From: Pedobacter sp. SL55
GTDB taxonomy: Bacteria; Bacteroidota; Bacteroidia; Sphingobacteriales; Sphingobacteriaceae
NCBI RefSeq assembly: GCF_026625705.1
Contig: NZ_CP113059.1
Coordinates: 3,286,001 to 3,350,000 of the forward strand
Reading direction: 5' to 3'
Length of the DNA stretch: 64,000 bases
Every line of letters starts with the position of its first letter. The stretch's first letter is position 1. Below the pieces are notes generated by a model. It worked only from the letters and a program-made list of their open reading frames with translations, was not told where the DNA came from and did not search any database. Made by a program: the position numbers and the translations under genes. Positions 34,458-42,902 of this stretch are shown piece after piece.

Positions 34458-35359
34458 TAGTTTGCAAAAAGTTCTGTTTGATAATTTTGTTTTCCTGTAA
34501 CTTTCTGCAAGTCAATTTTTGAAACCAAAGCTGGCGATAAAAAAACAGCTTCGTATGTTATTTCACTTCTCTTTAAAAGTGTAGCTTGTGATGAACGCCC
34601 TGCATTGATTTCAATTTTTGTCAAATTGAGATTGTCAGGCAAAGGGCTACCATAAGTTTTGTCGCCTGTCCGTCCGTCATAGCTTAAAATGTATGGTACA
34701 TTGTTATTGTTCAATTCAAAAAGCGAAACAACGAAGTTGTCAAATTCAATGTTGCCTGCGTAATTAAAACCACCATTTACACCCGTGCCTTGGTAGGGCG
34801 GGTCCATGTAAACTAAATCGTCTGCGGTTGCAAGGTCAAGCACATTTTGATAGTCTGTTGAATGAAGTTGAATTTTGCCTTTCAATAATTGCGAAACTCT
34901 TAAAATGTCATCACGCATTAAAGAAGGGTTTCTTCCTAAACGTCTTTTGTCGGGGCTTTGGTTAAAACCGCCTTGTGCATTGTAGCGAACTGCTGCTTTT
35001 ACACATTTCGCTAAAAGAAATAACAAATATTCGGGTTGTTTTGTATCGTTAAACTTGTCTCGTATTTCGTAATAATATGCTTCTTCGTTGCCTAATTGTC
35101 CGTGCCAAATGTCGTGGTAGGATTTTACCATTGATTTTGGGTTATTGATAATAGTGTCCCAAAGATTAATTAATGGCTGATTAATGTCGTTGATGACAAA
35201 ACTATTAGCTTTAAAAAAGTAAGCGGAAGCAATAGTTATAGCTGCCGAACCTGCAAATGGTTCAATAAGGTTGTCAAAATTGTCAGGAAACATCCGTAAA
35301 ATTTGGTCAGCCAAATTTCTTTTGCTTCCTTGATAAGGTATAGGATGTGGTAATTTCAT
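34457..35359 (-). CDS. D12-class (Dam-like) DNA N6-adenine methyltransferase
   Basis: 300 residues. The N-terminal IPYQGSKRNLADQI, the SAM-binding motif EPFAGSAAITIA and the catalytic motif VYMDPPYQGTG identify a D12-class adenine-N6 methylase. It should protect host DNA from the HNH nuclease encoded immediately downstream with a one-base overlap. Together they fill cassette 2 between two attC-like sites. Orphan methylases of this class often modify GATC, but the target here is not shown. Confidence 0.9.
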   Translation of the reverse strand: MKLPHPIPYQGSKRNLADQILRMFPDNFDNLIEPFAGSAAITIASAYFFKANSFVINDINQPLINLWDTIINNPKSMVKSYHDIWHGQLGNEEAYYYEIRDKFNDTKQPEYLLFLLAKCVKAAVRYNAQGGFNQSPDKRRLGRNPSLMRDDILRVSQLLKGKIQLHSTDYQNVLDLATADDLVYMDPPYQGTGVNGGFNYAGNIEFDNFVVSLFELNNNNVPYILSYDGRTGDKTYGSPLPDNLNLTKIEINAGRSSQATLLKRSEITYEAVFLSPALVSKIDLQKVTGKQNYQTELFAN

Positions 35360-35436
35360 TGTTATGTCAAATTAATTGTCAAATATAAACATTTTGTCGG
35401 TCTGTTGATGTCTGCACGATGGTCGTGTACAATTAC

Positions 35437-35568
35437 GCCCAACGTCCTGGCGCTTGGCGAAGGTGGCGATTTTTACCACAAATGTTGATGCGGAGAACCA
35501 AACTTTGATTAACCACAGATGTGTCTGCGGAGCACTGAACCGCCACTTTTGCCAAACGCCTGTTAGCA
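35437..35568 (-). other. Complete attC-like recombination site between cassettes 1 and 2
   Basis: A 132-bp imperfect palindrome. On the minus strand it opens with core TGCTAAC (35568-35562), runs through arm CAGGCGTTTGGCAAAAGTGG and its partner CCACCTTCGCCAAGCGCCAG, and closes with core GTTGGGC (35443-35437), which fits GTTRRRY exactly. Its length almost equals the site at 33586-33718. No gene lies inside. Confidence 0.75.
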
Positions 35569-35575
35569 CCAGTTT

Positions 35576-36022
35576 TTATTCTTCGTGTGTGTCTAATTTC
35601 CATTTTTTATCACCCCTAATTTTTTTCCAGTCCCAATATGTTTCGTAAAATTTGTCGTGTAACCAATCGTCCACAGGTTCAGAATTTTCATTAGGTTCTT
35701 CATCTATAACTTTTAATCCAGTCCAATCGTCATTGTCATTTTTTGGGAAACCAGTTCCGTCAAATAAGTTTAGCATATTGAAAACAATACCTGCTGAATT
35801 GTCCGCAATTACCTTTCTTAAAGCATTTCTTAAATGTTCATTATTGTCAAGTTTTTTGAGTTCGTTAATCTCTAATTCTGTTAAGCCACAATTAGGCGGG
35901 TATGTCAAAAAATTAAAATCTTTTTTGTCAAGAATGTTAGTCACCAAAGTGTCTGCATATTCTTCTATGTCTTGATGTGTGTCAAGCAATAAAGTCTTTG
36001 CGTTATTATTTGAAAGGTCCAT
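35576..36022 (-). CDS. Unknown acidic protein, second gene of cassette 1
   Basis: 148 residues, rich in Asp, Glu and Asn, with Trp-containing segments (NDNDDWTGLKV, PVDDWLHDKF, YETYWDWKKI). There is no signal peptide or membrane segment. It was not recognised. Its ATG overlaps the stop of the preceding small gene by one base (TAATG), so the two are translationally coupled, a layout shared by immunity, toxin-antitoxin and other two-part modules. The stop lies 8 bases before the cassette core. Confidence 0.7.
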   Translation of the reverse strand: MDLSNNNAKTLLLDTHQDIEEYADTLVTNILDKKDFNFLTYPPNCGLTELEINELKKLDNNEHLRNALRKVIADNSAGIVFNMLNLFDGTGFPKNDNDDWTGLKVIDEEPNENSEPVDDWLHDKFYETYWDWKKIRGDKKWKLDTHEE

Positions 36023-36216
36023 TATTTTACTATTTTTTCAATTGAAGGTTTGTCAACAAGCAAAAGTTCTAATATTTTCTTCGCTTTTTCTTTGTCAAGG
36101 ATGAGAACTTTGTCAAATTCGTCCATAAGTCCGCAGACATAAAGTCGTTCGTTAACGGTCATTCCGCCAAGTCCTTCAACTTTACTAATTGCCTTAATTA
36201 TTTCCTGTTCTGTCAT
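36022..36216 (-). CDS. Small unknown protein, first gene of cassette 1
   Basis: 64 residues from MTEQEIIKAISKVEGLGGMT; a longer frame to 36264 crosses the cassette core. It is helical and charged, with DEFDKVLILDKEKAKKILEL in the middle. No family is recognised. It begins 25 bases after the core GTTAGCA, as expected for the first gene of a cassette, and is coupled to the 148-residue gene by a one-base overlap. Confidence 0.6.
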   Translation of the reverse strand: MTEQEIIKAISKVEGLGGMTVNERLYVCGLMDEFDKVLILDKEKAKKILELLLVDKPSIEKIVK

Positions 36217-36240
36217 TGTTGTCTGTCGTCCTAAAATTGG

Positions 36241-36247
36241 TGCTAAC
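36241..36247 (-). other. First core site of the cassette array (GTTAGCA)
   Basis: On the minus strand GTTAGCA directly precedes cassette 1 and is the exact complement of TGCTAAC at the other end of that cassette. Upstream DNA (36248-36440) carries no arm complementary to the site and no integrase gene, so this may be an attI-like junction or a chance primary site. Confidence 0.5.
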
Positions 36248-36438
36248 TTACTTATACCCCTCATAAAATGGCGTCAAGTCAACCAAATATTGTTGGCTTT
36301 GCGCTATAAGTACAGGGTTTTGCTAAATCAAATATATGTTTATTCGTTTAAAATTGATAGGCACATGACCATTTTTATGAGCGCCACAATACAAGTATCT
36401 TATTAATGGAAAGGGATAAAGAAAATTATAAGCTGCAC

Positions 36439-36471
36439 AAAAAAAGCCCCGATTTTCATCGAGGCTTTTGC
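36439..36471 (-). terminator. Terminator for the APC permease at 36487
   Basis: AGCCCCGA and TCGAGGCT (36445-36466 region) form an 8-bp stem with one mismatch, followed on the minus strand by a run of T. The rest of the 36248-36440 gap has no visible gene. Confidence 0.75.
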
Positions 36472-36486
36472 TATAATTTTGAAATC

Positions 36487-37914
36487 TTATCCTTGATTAT
36501 TCTTTTTACCAAGAACCGAGTTTTTCTTGCCATACAAGAAATAAATCGCTACCCCTAAGCCCATCCAAATAGCTAACCTAACCCAAGCTTCGATAGGTAA
36601 CGAATACATTAAGTAAACGCACACTACAATACCTAAAATTGGTACTAATGGTACTAATGGAGTTCTAAAAGGACGCTCTCTATTAGGATCCGTTTTACGT
36701 AAGATCATTACACCAATACATACTAATGAGAAAGCCAATAATGTACCAATTGATACCATGTGACCTAAATCTGTTACTGGAACAAAGCCTGCAAATAAAC
36801 TTACAAATACCATGAAAAAGATATTGGTTTTCCATGGAGTACTGTATTTTGCATGGATGCTACTAAAGAATTTTGGCAATAAACCATCTTTAGACATGGT
36901 GTAGAATACCCTAGATTGTCCCATTAGCATTACTAGAATTACTGATGTGTAACCCGCTAAAATAGCAATGATTAACCCCATTTGTAACCAGCTGTAACCT
37001 GTTACTTTAAATGCTGTAGCCGCAGGAGATGCATCACCTTTAAAGATTTCGAAAGGAACTAAACCTGTCATTACGTGAGCAAATAGAACGTATAAAACGG
37101 TACAAACTGCTAACGAACCTAAGATACCAATTGGCATCCCTTTTTGAGGATTTTTAGCTTCTTGAGCTGCAGTAGAAACGGCATCGAAACCAATGAAAGC
37201 AAAGAAAACTAATGCTGCACCAGATGCGATACCAGAAATACCAAATTCGCCATAAACACCAGTGTTTTCTGGAATGTAAGGGGTATGGTATGCAGGATTG
37301 ATGAATTTCCAACCTAAGCCTATAAACAATAATACTACGGCAACTTTAACAATTACCAAGAAATTATTTAAGCTTGCAGATTCTTTTGTGCCACGCATTA
37401 ATAACAACGAAAGTAATGACACAATTACTATGGCTGGTAGGTTTATTCCTCCACCATCTACTTCTGCAAATGATTTGCTGAGATAAAGTGGCATTTCTAC
37501 TCCAAATTCATGCAGTAGCTTATTAAAATATCCCGACCATGATACGCCAACTGTGGCAGCACCGAGAGCATATTCCAATACTAAATCCCATCCTATGATC
37601 CAGGCCATAAATTCGCCCATAGTTGCATAAGAGTAGGTATATGCACTACCCGCTACAGGTATCATAGAGGCAAATTCTGCATAACATAATCCAGCAAAAG
37701 CACAGCCAACAGCGGCTAATACAAATGATAGGGTTACAGCAGGACCAGCGTGCTCTGCAGCAGCGATACCCGTTAAGGAGAATAAACCTGCACCAATAAT
37801 AGCTCCAATACCTAATGCTACAAGACTTCTATTGCTCAAGGTACGTTTGAGAGTGCCCTCACCACTTTCTGCCGATTCGGCAACAAGTAAATCAATAGGC
37901 TTCTTTAAATTCAT
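36487..37914 (-). CDS. APC-family amino acid permease (cationic amino acid transporter type)
   Basis: 475 residues with about twelve membrane helices; the first carries the unwound substrate-binding GIGAIIGAGLF typical of APC permeases. It resembles the YfnA/CAT group that moves basic amino acids or exchanges polyamines. An N-terminal cytosolic stretch (ESAESGEGTLKRTLSNRSLV) precedes helix 1. It has its own terminator, and an inverted repeat upstream (38001-38063) might be regulatory. Confidence 0.88.
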   Translation of the reverse strand: MNLKKPIDLLVAESAESGEGTLKRTLSNRSLVALGIGAIIGAGLFSLTGIAAAEHAGPAVTLSFVLAAVGCAFAGLCYAEFASMIPVAGSAYTYSYATMGEFMAWIIGWDLVLEYALGAATVGVSWSGYFNKLLHEFGVEMPLYLSKSFAEVDGGGINLPAIVIVSLLSLLLMRGTKESASLNNFLVIVKVAVVLLFIGLGWKFINPAYHTPYIPENTGVYGEFGISGIASGAALVFFAFIGFDAVSTAAQEAKNPQKGMPIGILGSLAVCTVLYVLFAHVMTGLVPFEIFKGDASPAATAFKVTGYSWLQMGLIIAILAGYTSVILVMLMGQSRVFYTMSKDGLLPKFFSSIHAKYSTPWKTNIFFMVFVSLFAGFVPVTDLGHMVSIGTLLAFSLVCIGVMILRKTDPNRERPFRTPLVPLVPILGIVVCVYLMYSLPIEAWVRLAIWMGLGVAIYFLYGKKNSVLGKKNNQG

Positions 37915-38000
37915 AAATTAATAAAATTAGTTGAGTTAGTCTGTTTGTTGATTTTTATGACGCACCAAACCTAAAAAAAAATATCTACAATTGAAACCGA

Positions 38001-38063
38001 GATGTAAATAATATTAGTGCATTAGTTTTGCCTGAGCGCCATTATGCGGTCATTATTTACATC
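38001..38063. repeat. 12-bp inverted repeat upstream of the permease gene
   Basis: GATGTAAATAAT (38001-38012) and ATTATTTACATC (38052-38063) are perfect reverse complements about 39 bases apart, 87 bp upstream of the permease ATG. It could be a regulator-binding pair or a repeat remnant. Confidence 0.45.
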
Positions 38064-38103
38064 GAGCTCTCATTAACCTTTAAAAAACATGTACTTAAGA
38101 ATG

Positions 38104-38133
38104 AAAAAAGGGATTTTGTGAAAAATCCCTTTA
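38104..38133 (-). terminator. Terminator for the membrane pyrophosphatase gene
   Basis: AAAGGGATTTT and AAAAATCCCTTT form an 11-bp stem around a 3-4 base loop, and the minus strand continues into TTTTTT. It lies 14 bases beyond the gene's stop. Confidence 0.88.
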
Positions 38134-38146
38134 TCTAGTAACAATT

Positions 38147-40402
38147 TTAATGCTTAATAAGTGTATCTGTTTCGTTTACCAATGTATCCACCGTTTCATT
38201 GCCCAATGAATCAACACTTTTTTGTATGCGGATTTCTTTTTTTATTTCCACACCGCTATTGGTATTTACCTCTGTTGCGCTAATGGCAATGTAGGGTGCA
38301 ATTACTAAAGAAACTATAGACATCAACTTAATTAGAATGTTCATTGACGGACCAGAAGTGTCTTTAAACGGATCTCCAACAGTATCTCCAGTAACTGATG
38401 ACTTATGTGGTTCAGATTTTTTATAGTACATTTCTCCGTTAATTTCTACCCCTTTTTCGAAAGATTTTTTTGCATTATCCCAAGCACCACCAGCGTTAGA
38501 TTGGAAAATTCCCATCAATACACCAGATACCGTTACACCTGCTAACAGCCCGCCTAATACTTCTGGACCAAACAAAAAACCTACAATTACAGGTGTAATT
38601 AAAGCAATGGCTCCAGGCATCAACATTTCTCTAATAGAAGCTTGTGTTGAGATGGCCACGCATTTTTCGTACTCTGGTTTGGCTTTGTATTCCATTATAC
38701 CTGGAATTTCCCTAAACTGCCTACGAACCTCTTGTACCATATCCATAGCGGCTTTACCAACTGCTTGTATACAAAGTGCTGAGAATACAAAAGGAATCAT
38801 TCCACCAACGAATAAGCCCGCTAAAACAGGTGCTTTATAAATATCGATGGCAGAAATACCAGCAATACCTACGAAGGCTGCAAATAAAGCTAATGAGGTT
38901 AAAGCCGCCGAAGCAATGGCAAATCCTTTACCTGTTGCAGCTGTAGTGTTGCCTACGGCATCTAAATTATCGGTACGTTCACGTACTTCTGGTGGCAATT
39001 GGCTCATTTCGGCAATACCACCAGCGTTATCTGCAATTGGGCCAAAGGCATCGATAGCTAATTGCATAGCGGTGGTAGCCATCATACCTGCGGCAGCAAT
39101 AGCCACACCATATAAACCTGCGAAATAATAAGAAGCCATAATTCCGCCAGCTAAAACCAAAATTGGAATAACGGTAGATTTCATCCCTACAGAAAGACCA
39201 GCAATGATATTGGTGGCGTGGCCCGTAGAAGATTGTTGGATAATGGAGTTAACAGGTGCTTTACCCATTGCAGTATAGTACTCGGTAACGATACTCATAA
39301 TGGTACCTACTACCAAACCCACCATAATGGCGTAAAAAACATTCATGCTCGAAAATTCGTAACCACGTAAGCTCAAAGTTTCGGGCAACATCCACTTTAC
39401 AATAAAGAAAGAAGCAACACCGGTAATGATAATTGAAGACCAGTTGCCTAAGTTGAGTGCATTTTGTACGTTAGATTTTTCGTCTTTAATGGTTACAAAC
39501 CAAGTACCAATAATAGAGAAGATAATTCCAAGACCGCAAATTACCATTGGTAAAAGGATAGGGGACATGCCTCCAAAATTATCATTTACTGTAATTTCTT
39601 GCCCTAATACCATGGTTGCGAGAATTGTAGCTACATAAGAACCAAATAAATCGGCACCCATTCCAGCAACATCGCCCACGTTATCGCCTACGTTATCGGC
39701 AATAGTTGCTGGGTTACGCACGTCATCTTCTGGAATACCTGCTTCTACTTTGCCCACTAAATCGGCACCAACATCGGCAGCTTTGGTGTAAATGCCTCCA
39801 CCTACACGAGCAAACAAGGCAATAGATTCTGCTCCTAAAGAAAATCCAGTTAATACTTCAATGGCAGTTTTCATTTCGCTGCTATTGGCGCCTATTACGT
39901 TAAAATATTTTAAGAAAATAACAAATAAGCCGCCTAAACCTAATACCGCCAAGCCAGCAACGCCTAAGCCCATTACCGTGCCGCCTGTAAAACTTACTTT
40001 TAATGCTTGTTTTAAACTGGTTCTGGCTGCTTGTGTGGTTCTTACGTTGGCTTTAGTGGCCGATTTCATTCCAATATATCCTGCCAATGCAGAAAATACT
40101 GCGCCAATAATAAAGGCAATAGAGATAACCCAGCTAGAATGAATAGGTTGGCCGTTAATTTCTGATACTGTTCCAGAATAAGCTAAGAGGGCGGCAGCAA
40201 ACACGGCAAAAATACTCAGTACTTTCCATTCTGCCTTTAAGAAGGCCATAGCGCCATCGGCAATGTAGCCGGCAAGTTCTTGCATGTTGGCGTCGCCGGC
40301 ATCTTGTTTGTTAACCCAAGCGCTTTTTACAGCCATTACCAAGATGCCCACCAGACCGAGTAGGGGAATTGCATAAATAAGATTGTTTTGTAAAAACTCC
40401 AT
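38147..40402 (-). CDS. hppA: Membrane-bound ion-translocating pyrophosphatase
   Basis: 751 residues, about sixteen membrane helices. It couples pyrophosphate hydrolysis to pumping of H+ or Na+ across the inner membrane. The diagnostic loop [20 protein letters not shown], then [14 protein letters not shown], and the second loop [20 protein letters not shown] are present. Ala after GNTTA, where K+-independent forms have Lys, points to the K+-dependent class, which includes Na+-pumping members in Bacteroidota; the ion itself cannot be proved from this. The C-terminus has a charged tail ([16 protein letters not shown]) beyond the usual end. Confidence 0.95.
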   Translation of the reverse strand: MEFLQNNLIYAIPLLGLVGILVMAVKSAWVNKQDAGDANMQELAGYIADGAMAFLKAEWKVLSIFAVFAAALLAYSGTVSEINGQPIHSSWVISIAFIIGAVFSALAGYIGMKSATKANVRTTQAARTSLKQALKVSFTGGTVMGLGVAGLAVLGLGGLFVIFLKYFNVIGANSSEMKTAIEVLTGFSLGAESIALFARVGGGIYTKAADVGADLVGKVEAGIPEDDVRNPATIADNVGDNVGDVAGMGADLFGSYVATILATMVLGQEITVNDNFGGMSPILLPMVICGLGIIFSIIGTWFVTIKDEKSNVQNALNLGNWSSIIITGVASFFIVKWMLPETLSLRGYEFSSMNVFYAIMVGLVVGTIMSIVTEYYTAMGKAPVNSIIQQSSTGHATNIIAGLSVGMKSTVIPILVLAGGIMASYYFAGLYGVAIAAAGMMATTAMQLAIDAFGPIADNAGGIAEMSQLPPEVRERTDNLDAVGNTTAATGKGFAIASAALTSLALFAAFVGIAGISAIDIYKAPVLAGLFVGGMIPFVFSALCIQAVGKAAMDMVQEVRRQFREIPGIMEYKAKPEYEKCVAISTQASIREMLMPGAIALITPVIVGFLFGPEVLGGLLAGVTVSGVLMGIFQSNAGGAWDNAKKSFEKGVEINGEMYYKKSEPHKSSVTGDTVGDPFKDTSGPSMNILIKLMSIVSLVIAPYIAISATEVNTNSGVEIKKEIRIQKSVDSLGNETVDTLVNETDTLIKH

Positions 40403-40508
40403 AGTTCAAATTTATATTTAGTGGTTTAGTTGATTAATCGAAATACAAGGTAGTAAAAAAGATATTTCATTGTCAAAATATTTTTATGTTGCCTTAGAAA
40501 AAAAATAA

Positions 40509-40571
40509 GCCACAGATGCACAGATATTTCTGTAGAAATCTAATAGAAAAGTTAATCTGTGCATCTGTGGC
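40509..40571. repeat. 17-bp perfect inverted repeat GCCACAGATGCACAGAT
   Basis: GCCACAGATGCACAGAT (40509-40525) and ATCTGTGCATCTGTGGC (40555-40571) are perfect reverse complements. The same words flank 22514-22663. No U-tract follows, so it is a dispersed repeat rather than a terminator. Confidence 0.75.
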
Positions 40572-40673
40572 CTAATTTCAAAAATTAAATATCCTATCTG
40601 TGGCAGAGAACTCAATTTATTGATCTCTTTTTTTATCTTAGCTTTTCACAACCAAAACAACTAAACTAAACAA

Positions 40674-42122
40674 ATGGAAAATCAACAAGAAGAAGTTTCT
40701 TCTAAACGAAAATTAGGTCTTTTTGATGGCGTAATGCTGGTAATGGGCTCAATGATTGGCAGCGGTATTTTTATTGTAAGTGCCGATATCATGCGTAACC
40801 TAGGTTCGGGTTATTGGTTAGTTGTTGTTTGGCTCATTACAGGGGTAATGACTGTTGCCGCTGCAATTTCTTACGGAGAGCTATCTGCCATGTTCCCTAA
40901 AGCGGGTGGACAGTACACCTACTTGAAAGAGACTTTTGGCAAAATGATGGGTTTTCTTTACGGGTGGGGTCTATTTGCCGTAATACAAACTGGTACCATT
41001 GCCGCTGTAGCTGTTGCTTTTGGTAAATTTACCGCTTATTTGATACCTGCATTAAATGATGCCGCACCAATTTTTCAAAGCGGTAGCTACAAAATTACTT
41101 GGATACAGATTTTGGCTATTGGAGTAATCTTGCTCCTCACTTATATCAATACAAAAGGGGTTGAAGGAGGAAAATTATTACAAAATTTGTTTACTGGATC
41201 TAAGATTGTGGCGTTAATTGGCCTTATTGTGCTTGGTTTCTTTTTAATTAAAGATAGCTTTTGGTCTGAAAATATGAGTTTTGGTTGGGACGCTTTCAAT
41301 AATCTCAATACAGACAATAGTGGAAGCTTTTTAAAAACTGGATGGGAATCTATTTCCGGAATGGCCATCATGGGAGGAATTGCGGCTGCCATGGTAGGTT
41401 CGGTATTTTCTAGTGTAGCTTGGGAAAACGTAACCTTTGTTTCTGGAGAAATCGAAAATCCGAAGAAAAATGTGGTGCGTTCTATGGTTTTGGGTACAAC
41501 TGCTGTAATGGTACTTTATTTATTGGTTAACTTTGTATACCTAAACGCTTTAGGCAGAGATGCTATTGCATTTGCGCCAAATGATAGGGTAGCTGTAACA
41601 GCGTCAGAGCAAATTTTTGGCGGTACAGTGGGTACCTACATCATTGCTATTTTAGTGATGATCTCTACTTTTGGTTGCGTTAACGGAATAGTATTGGCAG
41701 GTTCTAGGGTATTCCAGACCATGGCTAAAGACGGAATGTTCTTTAAAGCCGCTATAGAAAATAATAAAAATGGAGTTCCAGAAAAATCATTGTGGATGCA
41801 GGGGATTTGGGCTTCTGTTTTGTGTTTAAGCGGTCAGTATGGCAATTTATTAGATATGATTTCTTTTGTAATTGTACTGTTTTATATGATTACCGTATTT
41901 GGCGTAATCTATTTAAGATTTAAAAAACCTGATTTAGAAAGACCTTACAGGACATGGTTATATCCAATTACTCCAATTGTGTATTTGTTAATTGGGGCAG
42001 CTTTTTGTGGTTTGCTATTGATTTATAAGCAACAATATACTTGGCCAGGTTTGATCATTGTATTGATTGGGCTTCCCATTTATTTCTTGATTAATAAGAA
42101 AGAAACGAGCGAGAGTAATTAG
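40674..42122 (+). CDS. APC-family amino acid permease
   Basis: 482 residues with about twelve membrane helices. The first helix contains GSMIGSGIFIV and AMFPKAGGQYTYLKETFGK follows, as in the LAT/glutamate-type APC group. It has an N-terminal charged segment (ENQQEEVSSKRKLG). It should import or exchange neutral amino acids; the substrate is not determinable. It is divergent from hppA and unlinked to the other permease at 36487. Confidence 0.88.
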   Translation: MENQQEEVSSKRKLGLFDGVMLVMGSMIGSGIFIVSADIMRNLGSGYWLVVVWLITGVMTVAAAISYGELSAMFPKAGGQYTYLKETFGKMMGFLYGWGLFAVIQTGTIAAVAVAFGKFTAYLIPALNDAAPIFQSGSYKITWIQILAIGVILLLTYINTKGVEGGKLLQNLFTGSKIVALIGLIVLGFFLIKDSFWSENMSFGWDAFNNLNTDNSGSFLKTGWESISGMAIMGGIAAAMVGSVFSSVAWENVTFVSGEIENPKKNVVRSMVLGTTAVMVLYLLVNFVYLNALGRDAIAFAPNDRVAVTASEQIFGGTVGTYIIAILVMISTFGCVNGIVLAGSRVFQTMAKDGMFFKAAIENNKNGVPEKSLWMQGIWASVLCLSGQYGNLLDMISFVIVLFYMITVFGVIYLRFKKPDLERPYRTWLYPITPIVYLLIGAAFCGLLLIYKQQYTWPGLIIVLIGLPIYFLINKKETSESN

Positions 42123-42400
42123 CGATTTTGAATTAAAATAACGTTAGTTCGGGATAAGAAAAATATGCTATTTGCTAGCGATAGCGCTCCAAATCTTCGT
42201 TCAGCTAATTTTCGGTCTCTTATTTTTCGGGTCGCACCAGTAAGCCAAAGCATTTTCTTAGAAAGAAAAATAAGCAACCGAGAGTTTTTGTTACTTTTTG
42301 CGGTCAAAAAGTAAGAGCCCAGCGGCGGCGAGCTAAAAAAACGTTCAATGCGAATTTCTCAAGAATTGTAAAAATACTTAACCCGAACACACGTTAAAAT
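42123..42400. repeat. Gene-free stretch with a TTACTTTTTG hairpin
   Basis: TTACTTTTTG (42291-42300) and CAAAAAGTAA (42305-42314) form a perfect 10-bp hairpin with loop CGGT. Inverted TTTCTTAGAAAGAAA-type words occur just before. A 62-codon minus-strand frame here has no gene-like features. Probably dispersed repeat DNA. Confidence 0.5.
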
Positions 42401-42441
42401 AAAAAAAGATGATTGGAAAGCTTCCCAATCACCTCTTTTTT
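42401..42441 (-). terminator. Terminator for the exported-protein/cutC group
   Basis: GATTGG and CCAATC (42411-42430) with surrounding AAAAGATGATTGG / CCAATCACCTCTTTT form a hairpin ending in a T-run on the minus strand, 27 bases past the stop at 42468. Confidence 0.8.
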
Positions 42442-42467
42442 GTGGCTGATATTTATACTACGACATT

Positions 42468-42902
42468 TCATTGCTCACCCATAACTTTCATCCTAGAGAA
42501 TGGATAACCATTACAGCCTTTCTGAGGATTTTTTCTATCAGCGGCGGCAGTTTGTTCTGCTTCTATATCAGTTTTAGCTTTGTAAGCAGTTAAACAGAAA
42601 CCCCAATTCCAAGGTGCCATTCCATCAAAAGTCATGAAATCGATACGAGTATATTTGTTTTCATCCGCTTTATGCCCAGAGCCATTTTTAGCGATTAGGT
42701 ATTGCTCTTTCGCATTCCACTTGATGATATGGTATTTGATGTCAGGATGTTGTGTCCACAAGGTATCACTGATAGAGTATTTAATTCCATAATCATCAGT
42801 AAAATTGCCCTTAGCAAAACTAGGCGCTTTAGTTTGTGCATTTGCGGCATACATACCACTCACAAATAAAACAGTGAAGAGTATTGATTTTAAAATTTTC
42901 AT
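42468..42902 (-). CDS. Small exported protein of unknown function
   Basis: 144 residues, signal peptide ending YAANAQT. The mature part has conserved-looking aromatic segments (DDYGIKYSISDTLWTQHP, IKWNAKEQYLIAKNGSGH, MAPWNWGFCLTAYKAK) and a late Cys (KGCNGYPFSR). No family is recognised. It starts directly after the cutC stop, so the two are cotranscribed, but no copper-binding motif is evident. Confidence 0.7.
   Translation of the reverse strand: MKILKSILFTVLFVSGMYAANAQTKAPSFAKGNFTDDYGIKYSISDTLWTQHPDIKYHIIKWNAKEQYLIAKNGSGHKADENKYTRIDFMTFDGMAPWNWGFCLTAYKAKTDIEAEQTAAADRKNPQKGCNGYPFSRMKVMGEQ

Noticed and set aside
36248..38146. Integron integrase next to the first core
   Set aside because: Both strands from 36.25 to 38.15 kb hold only a permease and intergenic DNA; no tyrosine-recombinase motif was seen.
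38607..40142. Several plus-strand ORFs opposite the pyrophosphatase
   Set aside because: They mirror the conserved membrane protein on the other strand and have shadow-like Ala/Pro-rich compositions.
40509..40571. Hairpin read as a Rho-independent terminator
   Set aside because: No T-run follows on either strand and the same word recurs elsewhere, so it is a repeat.
42119..42307. 62-codon minus-strand ORF after the permease
   Set aside because: It crosses a repeat-rich gap, has no initiation signal or family resemblance, and is better read as repeat DNA.
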